Source: Lentisphaeria bacterium
GTDB lineage: Bacteria > Verrucomicrobiota > Lentisphaeria > Victivallales > UBA1829
Assembly (NCBI GenBank): GCA_017455665.1
Contig: JAFSZN010000143.1
Coordinates: 1 to 32,364 of the forward strand
Length of the DNA: 32,364 nucleotides
Direction of reading: 5' to 3'
Part shown: positions 1-8,644 of the stretch, one piece after another
How positions within the stretch are numbered: position 1 is the first letter of the stretch
Layout of the letters: each line of letters opens with the position of its first letter
Notes under the pieces: generated by a model
What the model saw: only the letters and a program-made list of their open reading frames with translations
Database searches by the model: none
What the model was told of the DNA's origin: nothing
Made by a program: the position numbers and the translations under genes

Positions 1-1701
1 CCGGACGCCCTGCTGTCGAAATTCCTCACGGTGGCGGGACTCGAACCGAAGGCGAAGCCCTACGGCGGCTGGGAAGCGCGCGACATCGCGGGCCATTCGC
101 TGGGCCACTACCTCTCCGCGCTCGGCATGGCGTACGCGCACGGCGGCAACAAGAAGGCGAAGGAACGCTCCGACTATATCGTCGACGAGCTGGCGAAGTG
201 CCAGGACAAGCTCGGCACCGGGTACGTCCACGCCGAGGACGAACGCTGGCTGAACGACCTCGAACGCGGCACGGTCCGCCCGCAGCCGTTCAACCTGAAC
301 GGCGTCTGGGTCCCGTTCTACTCCATCCACAAAGTCTTCGCCGGCCTCCGCGACGCGTACCGTCTGACCGGCAACAAGAAGGCGCTCGACGTGGAAAAGA
401 AGCTCGCCGACCGCGTGATCGCCGCCCTGAGCAACCTCAGCCCCGACCAGGTGCAGAACATGCTCCGCGCCGAGCACGGCGGCATGCTCGAGGTCATGGT
501 CGACCTCACCACGGACACCGGCGACAAGAAATACTCCGAGGCGGGACGCCGTTTCTTCTTCGACAACCGCATCCTCGGCGCGATGGAGGAACAGCGCGAC
601 ATCTTCAACGGCATCCACGCGAACACGCAGATCCCGAAGATCGCCGGCCTCGCCCGCCTGTATGAGGTCGAGGGCGACGAAAAGGCGCGCACCGGCGCCG
701 AATACTTCTTCAACGAAGTCTCCACGAAGCGCTCCTACGCGAACGGCGGCCACAGCGAAAGCGAACATTTCTACGACATGAACGACGTGAACCGCACGCT
801 GAAGCCGAACACCGCCGAGACCTGCAACTCGTTCAACATGGTGAAGATCGCCATGCACGTCTTCGAGTGGAACCAGAACACGAAGCCCATGGACTTCGCC
901 GAACGCGTGACGCTGAACCACATCGCGTCCAACATCGGCAAGGAGCCCGGCGAATACGGCTACTTCCTCTCCCTCGGCTCGCCGCACTACAAAGTCTTCT
1001 CCACCGAGTTCGACTCCTGGTGGTGCTGCGTCGGGTCCGGCATGGAAAACCCGGAGCGCTACACCGAGATCAGCTTCGCCACCGACGGCGCGTCCACCGT
1101 GGCGGTGAACCAGTACTGGGCCGCCGAACTGAAGGACGACAAGCTCGGCCTCGAGCTCGAGATCGAATCCGCGTTCCCGCTCTCGAAGACCGCGAAGATC
1201 GGACTTGAACTCAAGAAGGCGAAGACCTTCACGCTCGACCTCCGCAGGCCCGTCTGGGCGAAGAAGATGACCGTGAAGGTCAACGGCTCCGAGGTCAAGG
1301 CGGACGCCGACGAACGCGGCTACGTCGCCATCAGCCGCAAGTGGAAGGACGGCGACAAGGTCGAAGTCGAATTCGACTTCCCGCTCTACAGCGAATCCCT
1401 CCCCGACGGCAAGCACGTCGCATTCTTCTACGGCCCGCTGCTCCTCGCCGCCGTGATCCCGCCCGCCGAAGGCAAGGCGGACCCCGCCGTCCGCCGTTAC
1501 AGGGACCAGTGGGGCCCCGAGACGCACGAGCCGATCCCGACCGTGGCGGCGGCCGACGCCGAGACCGCGATCAAGGCGTTCAAGCCGGGCAGGAACTTCG
1601 GCGAGTTCGTCGCGCAGGGCAAGAACGGCGAATTCACGCTGATGCCGCTCTTCAACATCTACCACGAGCACTACTCCGCGTATCTCCCGCTGGACAAGTA
1701 A
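1..1701 (+). CDS. GH127 family beta-L-arabinofuranosidase (DUF1680), 5' end outside window
   Basis: The reading frame is open from base 1, so the gene is truncated at its 5' end; the GTG at 31 is not the start, because the family-like residues PDALLSKFLTV precede it. The (alpha/alpha)6-barrel signature GGWEARDIAGHSLGHYLSAL lies near the left end. The zinc/nucleophile set of family GH127 (Glu, Cys, Cys-Cys; HypBA1 is the characterised member) is visible as TAETC (Glu at 817-819, Cys at 823-825) and WWCC (1018-1029), the first Cys of the pair being the expected nucleophile. The C-terminal third is beta-rich, as in the family. It would remove beta-L-arabinofuranose from plant arabinans or glycoproteins; the exact linkage cannot be read from sequence (GH146 is related). 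It lies 16 bases upstream of a GH43 gene on the same strand, probably in one operon. Any signal peptide would lie outside the window. Confidence 0.93.
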   Translation, partial: PDALLSKFLTVAGLEPKAKPYGGWEARDIAGHSLGHYLSALGMAYAHGGNKKAKERSDYIVDELAKCQDKLGTGYVHAEDERWLNDLERGTVRPQPFNLNGVWVPFYSIHKVFAGLRDAYRLTGNKKALDVEKKLADRVIAALSNLSPDQVQNMLRAEHGGMLEVMVDLTTDTGDKKYSEAGRRFFFDNRILGAMEEQRDIFNGIHANTQIPKIAGLARLYEVEGDEKARTGAEYFFNEVSTKRSYANGGHSESEHFYDMNDVNRTLKPNTAETCNSFNMVKIAMHVFEWNQNTKPMDFAERVTLNHIASNIGKEPGEYGYFLSLGSPHYKVFSTEFDSWWCCVGSGMENPERYTEISFATDGASTVAVNQYWAAELKDDKLGLELEIESAFPLSKTAKIGLELKKAKTFTLDLRRPVWAKKMTVKVNGSEVKADADERGYVAISRKWKDGDKVEVEFDFPLYSESLPDGKHVAFFYGPLLLAAVIPPAEGKADPAVRRYRDQWGPETHEPIPTVAAADAETAIKAFKPGRNFGEFVAQGKNGEFTLMPLFNIYHEHYSAYLPLDK

Positions 1702-1717
1702 GCCCGCGGGAGGGGGA

Positions 1718-4018
1718 ATGCCCATGAAGAAGAGCTCCGCCATGAAGATGTTCGCCGTCGCACTGCTGGCGGTCTGGACCGCCGTTTCCGCCTCGCTCTC
1801 GTTCGGGGCGGACAACGGCGACGGCACGTACACCAACCCGGTCCTGTTCGCCGACTACCCCGATTCCGAGGTGATCCGCGTGGGCGACGATTTCTACTAC
1901 CAGTCCTCGTCGTTCCACCTCGTGCCCGGCAATCCGGTCATGCACTCGCGCGACCTGGTGAACTGGGAACCGGCGGGGTTCTCCATTCCCGACTACAAGA
2001 TCCTCGAAGACGCGCGCTACGACCTCGACGGCGAGCACGGGAACGCCTACGGGGCGGGCAGCTGGGCGCCGTCGCTGCGTTACCACGACGGCATGTTCTA
2101 CTCCGTGTGCTACGTGTGGGACAACCGGCCGGAGAACAAGACCGGCGTGGACGGCGTGTTCCTGGTGTCGCGCGCGGAGAGCGTGGCGGGTCCGTGGAAG
2201 ATGAACGCGATCCGGGCGAAGATGTACGACCCGGGGCTGTTCTTCGACGACGACGGCCGCGTGTACGTGTTCCACGGGCAGAACGAATTGAAGGTGACCG
2301 AGCTCGACGCCGATTTGACGAAAGTCGTCACGCCCGAGAAGACGATCATCCGCGGGACCATCTGCGAGGGGACGCATGCCTACAAGATCGACGGCAAATA
2401 CTACCTCTTCAACCCCGGCGGCGGCAAGCAGCACTGTTTCCGTTCGGACAGCGTCTACGGCCCGTACGAACACAAGGTCGTGTGCGATTCCCAGCTGACC
2501 TACGAGGGGTCCGGACTGCATCAGGGCGGCCTCGTGCAGCTCAAAAACGGCGACTGGTGGGCGATCATCTTTCAGGACCACGGCAAGCTCGGACGCATCC
2601 CGTTCCTGCTGCCCGTGGAGTGGAAGGACGGCTGGCCCGAGGTGAAGCCTGTCCTCACGAACAAAAAACCGGCAGTGTCCGGAGCAAGCTCCAGAACCCG
2701 CACGGAGAGAAGCCTGAGCCCCCTCGGTTTCACCGACACGCCCGGCATAAGCCGCGGCATGCCGGGGAGACGGGCCGCCGTCCGGGAAAGCATGGAAAGC
2801 GGCCCGGACAAATGGCGGAGCGATGATTTTGGTTCGGGCAGGCTCGGTTTGCAGTGGCAATGGAACCACCACCCGGCGGCGGACGGCTGGTCGCTCACGG
2901 AACGTCCCGGCTGGCTCCGTCTGAAGCCGGTTCGCACGTCAGACGCGATCCGCGAGACGCAGAACGTGCTGGTTCAGCAGATCTTCGGGCCGGGCGACTC
3001 CGCGCAGGTCACGCTGGATTATTCCGGGCTGAAGGACGGCGACGTCGCCGGACTCGGCCTCTTCTCCCAGCACTGCACGTTCGTCGCGGCCGTGCGCGAG
3101 AACGGCAAAACGCGTCTCGCCGTGATGCGCCAGCTGAAACGTGACGGCAAATACACCACGGAGGAGCTCAAATCCATCGACCTCGACGACCTCGGCCCGG
3201 ACGATTCGACCAATACGCTCAAAAAGGGGCAGGTCCTGATCCGCGCGGACATCCCGTTCCTGCAGTACGCCGTGCGGTATTCCTACAGCATCGACGAAGG
3301 GAGGACGTTCCGCGATCTGGGCGAATCGCTCGGCATGCCCTGCGAATTCTTCTCCGACTGGCTCGCAATCCGCTACTGCCTCTTCTGCTATGCCCGGCAG
3401 AAACCCGGCGGGCACGCGGATTTCGACGAATTCAAAACGGAGCAGATGCTGTACGACTATCGGGGGAAAAACGGGGGGATCGTCTATCATGCGCAGTTCT
3501 GCGACGAATATCAGGACATGTCGAAGCCCGCGTTCGTGTGGGTGACCGACCCGGACGCACCGCCGAACCTGTACCTGAAATGGCCCGGCACCTCCCGCAT
3601 CGGGACCGGCATCCACGACGCTGCCTCCTGGGCGGAGGCGTTCGAGACGCGCGAATCGCGCTGGCTCCGCTTCGACCGGGTCATCTTCGATGAACAGGAC
3701 GGCGACCGGTGCACCGTCACCGTCCGCGCATCCGGCAAGGGGCGGATCGTTTTGCGCAGGAGCCAGGGTACGATCCCACCCCGGTTCGTGCTCGTCGGGG
3801 GTACGCCGACCTCAACCGAGATCGCCTCCATTCAGGTGGATTCCGAGGACATGAAGGATTACAAGATCGAGCTGGACAACCCGGCTATGCAGGTTCGCAA
3901 TCCGAATCCACACACCGGAATCGGATTGTACCGTTCCCGCATCCAGCCGGTCCGCGTGGACCTGGAACCGGAAGACGGCTCCGTCCTGCGCTTCCGCAGC
4001 ATGAGAATCTCACAGTAG
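1718..4018 (+). CDS. Secreted GH43 family glycosidase (beta-xylosidase / alpha-L-arabinofuranosidase type), multidomain
   Basis: A 766-residue exported enzyme. Residues 1-30 form a signal peptide (basic start, hydrophobic core, likely cleavage near SFG-AD). The five-bladed GH43 propeller spans about 38-315, with the expected triad: general base Asp49 (YPDSE), pKa-modulating Asp171 (MYDPGLF) and general acid Glu217 (CEGTH). Residues about 366-570 (starting DDFGSGRLGLQWQWNHHP) match the concanavalin-like C-terminal domain common in GH43 xylosidases. Residues about 572-766 form a further beta-rich module, possibly carbohydrate-binding (CBM6-like; weak). A purine run, GGGAGGGGG, precedes the start; ATG 1724 is an alternative start. 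Sixteen bases separate it from the GH127 gene, suggesting joint action on arabinoxylan or pectin side chains. Residues about 319-364 are an Arg/Ser/Pro-rich insert not typical of the family. Confidence 0.92.
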   Translation: MPMKKSSAMKMFAVALLAVWTAVSASLSFGADNGDGTYTNPVLFADYPDSEVIRVGDDFYYQSSSFHLVPGNPVMHSRDLVNWEPAGFSIPDYKILEDARYDLDGEHGNAYGAGSWAPSLRYHDGMFYSVCYVWDNRPENKTGVDGVFLVSRAESVAGPWKMNAIRAKMYDPGLFFDDDGRVYVFHGQNELKVTELDADLTKVVTPEKTIIRGTICEGTHAYKIDGKYYLFNPGGGKQHCFRSDSVYGPYEHKVVCDSQLTYEGSGLHQGGLVQLKNGDWWAIIFQDHGKLGRIPFLLPVEWKDGWPEVKPVLTNKKPAVSGASSRTRTERSLSPLGFTDTPGISRGMPGRRAAVRESMESGPDKWRSDDFGSGRLGLQWQWNHHPAADGWSLTERPGWLRLKPVRTSDAIRETQNVLVQQIFGPGDSAQVTLDYSGLKDGDVAGLGLFSQHCTFVAAVRENGKTRLAVMRQLKRDGKYTTEELKSIDLDDLGPDDSTNTLKKGQVLIRADIPFLQYAVRYSYSIDEGRTFRDLGESLGMPCEFFSDWLAIRYCLFCYARQKPGGHADFDEFKTEQMLYDYRGKNGGIVYHAQFCDEYQDMSKPAFVWVTDPDAPPNLYLKWPGTSRIGTGIHDAASWAEAFETRESRWLRFDRVIFDEQDGDRCTVTVRASGKGRIVLRRSQGTIPPRFVLVGGTPTSTEIASIQVDSEDMKDYKIELDNPAMQVRNPNPHTGIGLYRSRIQPVRVDLEPEDGSVLRFRSMRISQ
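2680..2810 (+). repeat. In-frame palindromic insert between two GH43 domains
   Basis: This stretch encodes Arg/Ser/Gly-rich sequence at the joint between catalytic and lectin-like domains, where relatives usually have a short linker. The DNA carries inverted repeats: GGAGC-AA-GCTCC near 2690, and CCCGGCAT (2741-2748) with ATGCCGGG (2759-2766) around a 10-base loop. It may be a small palindromic element that kept the frame open, or simply an unusual linker. Confidence 0.4.
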
Positions 4019-4055
4019 ACCAGCCAACGACGCACCGTTTTGCGAAACCTGCGCC

Positions 4056-5477
4056 TCAGGAAACAGCAGCCGGACTCGGATTTGGCTGTTGCGGTTTCGA
4101 GGAAGGAAGCTTTTTCTTCTTCCCGGCTTTCTCCGCCTGTCTTTCCAGCATCCGTTCGTATGCGGCCTTGATGTTCTTCCGGTTGACGGCGATCACGCCG
4201 ACGAGGGCGTATACGATCATCTGCTGCGAGAAATTATTGTACTGCTTCAGGCTCCATTCCAGCGAGGAATGCCAGTACCAGCAGGTGAGCCCGGCAAAGA
4301 GCCCGATGGCTATGCCGGAACACGGTTTTTTCCGAAGCACGATCACGCTTATCATCGTTGAAAAATAATAGTACAGGAACCAGAGGGCAAGAACGGTCAG
4401 CCCGAACCAGCCGCACTCCGCGGCGACAAGGAGGTAGATCGTTTCGACGATTCCGCCGTATTGGGGATACCCGTTCGGATACAGCTCTCGCGCATAATCG
4501 TATTTCCCGTCGCCGCCGGAATACTCGCTGTAGTTGTTTGCGCCAACACCGAACGTGTAATCGTTCGCCATTCTCCTTGATGCGAGGGCAAGCGCGATTC
4601 GGGTCGTTTTGGATGATTCCGGAGCTTTCGTGAAACGCTGGATAATGCGCGGCAGCGCATATCCCACGACGCACAGCATGAATGTCAGGCCGATCAGCAT
4701 CAGCAGCAGTCTTCTGAGGGAGAAGCCGTTGCACAGGATGGAAAGGGCGCAGACAATGGCGATGCCGCCGAAAAAGATGACGAAGCCGCCTCGCGAAAAC
4801 GTAAAAAGGATCAGGAGGACGGATCCGCCGAACGCCCCCAGGACCAACATGAACAGCACTTTGTTCATCTGCTCGTTCATCAGGGTCCCGAGCATAAGAA
4901 GCCCGAAGACCTCCAGATAAAGCGCAAGCGAATTCTGGTGCGGAAATGTCGAACTGATCTGGAATCTCGATTCCATGTATTTTTGCTTGAATCCGACGAA
5001 GAATAGAATAAGCAGGACAATGCTGACCACATAAACAAAAAAGGAAAGATCCTTGCAGTTGTTCAGGAAATTGAACGCGGCAAGGAATGTGACATACATC
5101 CAGAACATCTTAAAGACTTCGAACCCCCATTGATGTTTGTGTATCGCATTCATGCCGGAAAGAAGGACCGCCAGGTAGTACAGGAAATAGAAGAAAGCCC
5201 CCGGCGGAAACAACCGCACCTTATACTGCGGCATAAAAAACGAACTCAGCAGAACAGGAACGGCAAAAAGGTAGACGGCTGTAAACGCGTATCCGCGTGC
5301 CGACCCCCTCCATTCCGGCATCGGCAGAATATTGAGCGAGAATTCGTTGCTGGTGAAATAAACCATCGCCGCGAAAAAGATATGCCGGACCACGGGAAAG
5401 AAGCAGCATAATGCCGTCATGAACGGCAATAGATACAAGAACAGAAACAAGAATGCTACGATCTTTATGAGTGACAT
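4056..5477 (-). CDS. O-antigen ligase / Wzy-type polysaccharide polymerase-like membrane protein
   Basis: A 473-residue polytopic membrane protein with roughly ten or more hydrophobic segments and a basic, proline-rich cytoplasmic tail (KKKKLPSSKPQQPNPSP). The large loop near residues 305-345, with FGVGANNYSEY and YGGIVETIYLLVAAECGWFG, has the G-V-G-x-N-x and E-x-G-x-x-G layout seen in the Wzy_C/O-antigen ligase family. Those proteins polymerise lipid-linked repeat units, or ligate glycans, on the periplasmic face of the inner membrane. It is the last gene of the exopolysaccharide operon, 27 bases after the Wza-like gene, so polymerase is more likely than ligase. Its 3' end faces the GH43 gene, with only 37 bases between the stops and no obvious intrinsic terminator. 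Confidence 0.82.
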   Translation of the reverse strand: MSLIKIVAFLFLFLYLLPFMTALCCFFPVVRHIFFAAMVYFTSNEFSLNILPMPEWRGSARGYAFTAVYLFAVPVLLSSFFMPQYKVRLFPPGAFFYFLYYLAVLLSGMNAIHKHQWGFEVFKMFWMYVTFLAAFNFLNNCKDLSFFVYVVSIVLLILFFVGFKQKYMESRFQISSTFPHQNSLALYLEVFGLLMLGTLMNEQMNKVLFMLVLGAFGGSVLLILFTFSRGGFVIFFGGIAIVCALSILCNGFSLRRLLLMLIGLTFMLCVVGYALPRIIQRFTKAPESSKTTRIALALASRRMANDYTFGVGANNYSEYSGGDGKYDYARELYPNGYPQYGGIVETIYLLVAAECGWFGLTVLALWFLYYYFSTMISVIVLRKKPCSGIAIGLFAGLTCWYWHSSLEWSLKQYNNFSQQMIVYALVGVIAVNRKNIKAAYERMLERQAEKAGKKKKLPSSKPQQPNPSPAAVS

Positions 5478-5504
5478 ATCCGCACCTGGTCCGGGTGGAA
5501 CGCG

Positions 5505-6560
5505 TCAGAGGCTGAAATACCCGAGAATGGTCGATCCGAACGGACCTGCCAGAAGGTTGACGAGCTGGAGGGTCGGCAGCAGCTTCCGGATTATCGTGTT
5601 CCACTTGGTGAAACCATCCTGCGGCACGTAGATGATATCGTTCGCGTTCAAGGCGAAATCCTTCATTTTCCCATTCAGGATCTGGTCGATGTTGACCGTA
5701 TAGACAACGGTATTCTCCATGCCGCCGCGGATGACCCGGACATATGTGCTGTACGTATCCGACTTCAAACCGTTCACATAGGACAGCCCCTGCAGAAGCG
5801 TCATCCCCTCGGAAAAGCCGACATAAGTATTGCTGCCGACTTCCCCCAGGAAGATAATGTATCCGCTCATGGTGGACGGCACATAGATGTAATCTCCGTT
5901 CAGAAGGGGAATATTGTTCAGGTCGTCCCCGTCATACACCAGCTTCTTGAAATCCACGGGCAGCTGTTTGCCGTTCCGTTTGATGTAGGCGTTGTCAAGG
6001 TCGGCAAGCTCCACGGTGTCGCCATGAAACTGCCCTTTTTCGAATCCGCCGGCAAGGGAGATCGCATCAAGAAGGTGGGTCTGCCCGATCGAAACACCGT
6101 AATTGCCCGGCCGGTTGACACGCCCCGCGATGGTAAAATAGAAACCGCTCACGGACTGGGGAGCCAACGAAACGATCGGCGTTTTCAGATATTTGGAGAT
6201 CTTCTCTTCGATCAGGTTGGTGGCGTCTTCCATATTCATTCCGGAGACCTTGACGATCCCGACCAGAGGCAGGCTGACCGTCCCGTCCGGAGCGACCAGG
6301 ATGTTGGACGTCAGAGAAGGCTGGTTGTATACGGACAGCTGAAACGTGTCACCCGGACGGATCTCATACGGAACCGGATTCACGACATGAAGCGCCTTCA
6401 GTTCTTCCTGGATCGAATAGGAGTCCCTGGTCTCTTTCGGGATAACGGATGTCATGCCGGGGACGGCGATGCCACCGAACGGAGTATTGTTGCATGAAGT
6501 CACGACAAGGGAAAGAACGGACAGAAGGGGAAGCGCGATCCGATGGATTTTGAAAATCAT
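5505..6560 (-). CDS. Polysaccharide export outer-membrane lipoprotein (Wza/GumB-like)
   Basis: A 351-residue protein with a lipoprotein signal: basic start, hydrophobic core and lipobox VVTSC, placing the lipidated Cys at residue 23. A Poly_export domain follows at about 62-135 (YEIRPGDTFQLSVYNQPSLTS, then PDGTVSLPLVGIVKVSG). Two SLBB-like beta-grasp units come next (FTIAGRVNRPGNYGV and IIFLGEVGSNTYVGF). The C-terminus ends in a hydrophobic or amphipathic segment that may form the outer-membrane helix of a Wza-like barrel. The start codon overlaps the stop of the co-polymerase gene by 4 bases, as expected for partners forming one trans-envelope channel. The length is close to that of Wza (about 380). 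Confidence 0.93.
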   Translation of the reverse strand: MIFKIHRIALPLLSVLSLVVTSCNNTPFGGIAVPGMTSVIPKETRDSYSIQEELKALHVVNPVPYEIRPGDTFQLSVYNQPSLTSNILVAPDGTVSLPLVGIVKVSGMNMEDATNLIEEKISKYLKTPIVSLAPQSVSGFYFTIAGRVNRPGNYGVSIGQTHLLDAISLAGGFEKGQFHGDTVELADLDNAYIKRNGKQLPVDFKKLVYDGDDLNNIPLLNGDYIYVPSTMSGYIIFLGEVGSNTYVGFSEGMTLLQGLSYVNGLKSDTYSTYVRVIRGGMENTVVYTVNIDQILNGKMKDFALNANDIIYVPQDGFTKWNTIIRKLLPTLQLVNLLAGPFGSTILGYFSL

Positions 6561-8644
6561 AAACTCACCTTGCTGTAGTGCTTGTTGTTGATATTGTAGA
6601 GGAATCCGACGATGTTGGTGACGTGGAACGACTTCAGGAACTGAAGGATTCTGTAGATGCTCAGTTTCGAGGTCTGCGCATATTTCATCGGAATGATCGT
6701 GAGGTCAGCATTGTGGGCGATTTCTGCGAAGAGCTGCCGGTGCAGTTCAAAATCAAAAAGGTCCCATACGATCAGGGAAACGTTCTTGTACGCCGTTTTC
6801 ACTCGCTGGATCTGGTCGCCGGTCAGCGGCGAGATGAACGAAAGGTCGTCAAGCTTGAAGAAAACGCGGCGGTCCTTGTCCGGCTTCGGTGCCTCATCGG
6901 TGAACTGATACAGGTAATCATTGATCAGCACCGGCGCCGGATTCGCCGGCGCTTCGGCATCCTCAATCAGGGGCGTGATCACCACATATTTGCACCCGAG
7001 GCGGATCTTCAGCGTCTCGCAGAACTCCTCCCTTATCTTCTCATCCAGGTCGGAGCGCTTGTTCGGCGCGAACACGACCAGCAGGGGATGGTCCGGCGAA
7101 ATATTGGAGAAATACTCTTCGCCGTTGCTGATGATTGTCTGAAGGGCGCTGTAATAATTGGCACGGTGAGCTTGTTCCAGCACGGGGATCAGCCCCAGCG
7201 TCTTGATCCGGAGAGCCTGTTCGATGTCGACGCTGGAACGTATCGTCAAATTGAAGAACTCGCAGCCGAAAATGATCGAAAGCGCGATAAACGTTCCCAG
7301 AATAAAGCCGATGATCGCCCAGACGCCGCGTTTGCGTGCCAGCGGCGCGGTCGGGGGTTTCGCCAGCTCCTGAATGGAAATGTCGGAAAAAGAACGGTCC
7401 AGGAAGTTGCGGATCGTGACGATCTGAAGCTTGTTTTTGTTGATCTGCTCCTTGTACTGCGCAAGATCCACTTCCATCTGACGGATGAGCGGCTGGATCG
7501 ACGACAGAAGCTCGCGCCTGGCACGCAGCTGGACCGCGGTCTCATTGTTGAGCTTGATATCGTTTGTCAAAGTCGTGATCTCGGCGCGTTTCGCCGCGAT
7601 GGAAACCAGAATCTGCGTATAGGCGGGATTTCGCGAAATGACGACTTTGCTGTTCATTTCGTTTTCCAACGACTCTTCTTCCTGCTTCACTTTTTCGATA
7701 TTGGCTCTCATCTGCTTGACAAGATTCTTCTGCTGGATCAGGATGGGATTGCTTCCGGCGTAAACCTGTTCATATTGCGCCAAAAGAGCTTCCGCCTGCT
7801 TCAGTTCGTCCTCCGCGACCGTGCTTTTCTCTCTGTGCGTGACAACGTCCTCCGGCGTATTGGCGAGTTCCCCCTGAAGCTCATACAACGCCTGTTTCGC
7901 CGAATCCAGAGTGGAAGAGGCACGCGTCAGCTGGTCTTCGACCTGAAGCAGCCGCTGGTTGTTGAAAGCGATGTCGCTCTCGATCGTCGTCAGGTTGTTC
8001 TCGGCGCACAGGGTTTTCAGCTTTTCGTTCTGGTCTTCGAGCTGTTTTTCCAGGTCGTTCTGGGTCCTGACATAACTGTCGTTCAGGTCTTCCAGGTTCT
8101 TCCGGATCAGTTTCTTGTACTCCTCGATGAACACATCGGCAAGCGTATTGGCGAGCGTGGCGGCGATCGTCGGATCCTTGGACGATGCGGCCACATAGTA
8201 ATAATCAGAATTCTTTTCCGACTTGACCTCGATGTTGCCGTAGAGTTGTTCCGCCGTATAGGGAAGGCTGAGGCGTTTCACCGTTTCTTCCAGAACGGCG
8301 CGGCTTTTGAACAGCGTCATGATGACGGATTTCTGGATATTGACATATCCGGGCGGAAGGATCTCGTTCCGGTTGTCTGAAATGGACTGGCGGATCATGC
8401 CGCAGTTCGCCACATACACGTTTGTCGTGGTCATCGTCCGGACAAAGAACATGCCGATGGCGAACAGGAACGGGAAAATGAGGAAAAGCCACCACATTTT
8501 CTGGATAGCGTTGAACCAGCACCAGATATCGCGCCGGAACAGACGGAAAAACCGGATGATGGCAGGCGCGTTCAATTCCTGCCCCGCTCCTTCCGCACCG
8601 GACGCCGCGGGAACTTCAAGATTGCCGTTATCCGATAAGATCAT
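6557..8644 (-). CDS. Polysaccharide co-polymerase / chain-length determinant (Wzz/GumC family) without a kinase P-loop
   Basis: A 695-residue inner-membrane protein. After a cytoplasmic N-terminus, TM1 (FLIFPFLFAIGMFF) is followed by the Wzz domain and a long periplasmic coiled coil (about 165-400, rich in Glu, Gln, Leu and Lys). The Pro-rich PPTAPLARKRG then leads into TM2 (WAIIGFILGTFIALSIIFG), the usual Wzz/GumC layout. The cytoplasmic tail (about 470-695) occupies the place of the BY-kinase domain and looks alpha/beta (PLLVVFAPN, KYVVITPLI, VSLIVWDLFD, DLTIIPMKY). No Walker A (GxxGxGK[ST]) or Tyr cluster is visible, so it is probably a kinase-dead relative. It overlaps its neighbours on both sides by 4 bases and should set chain length and link polymerisation to the Wza-like channel. 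Confidence 0.9.
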   Translation of the reverse strand: MILSDNGNLEVPAASGAEGAGQELNAPAIIRFFRLFRRDIWCWFNAIQKMWWLFLIFPFLFAIGMFFVRTMTTTNVYVANCGMIRQSISDNRNEILPPGYVNIQKSVIMTLFKSRAVLEETVKRLSLPYTAEQLYGNIEVKSEKNSDYYYVAASSKDPTIAATLANTLADVFIEEYKKLIRKNLEDLNDSYVRTQNDLEKQLEDQNEKLKTLCAENNLTTIESDIAFNNQRLLQVEDQLTRASSTLDSAKQALYELQGELANTPEDVVTHREKSTVAEDELKQAEALLAQYEQVYAGSNPILIQQKNLVKQMRANIEKVKQEEESLENEMNSKVVISRNPAYTQILVSIAAKRAEITTLTNDIKLNNETAVQLRARRELLSSIQPLIRQMEVDLAQYKEQINKNKLQIVTIRNFLDRSFSDISIQELAKPPTAPLARKRGVWAIIGFILGTFIALSIIFGCEFFNLTIRSSVDIEQALRIKTLGLIPVLEQAHRANYYSALQTIISNGEEYFSNISPDHPLLVVFAPNKRSDLDEKIREEFCETLKIRLGCKYVVITPLIEDAEAPANPAPVLINDYLYQFTDEAPKPDKDRRVFFKLDDLSFISPLTGDQIQRVKTAYKNVSLIVWDLFDFELHRQLFAEIAHNADLTIIPMKYAQTSKLSIYRILQFLKSFHVTNIVGFLYNINNKHYSKVSL

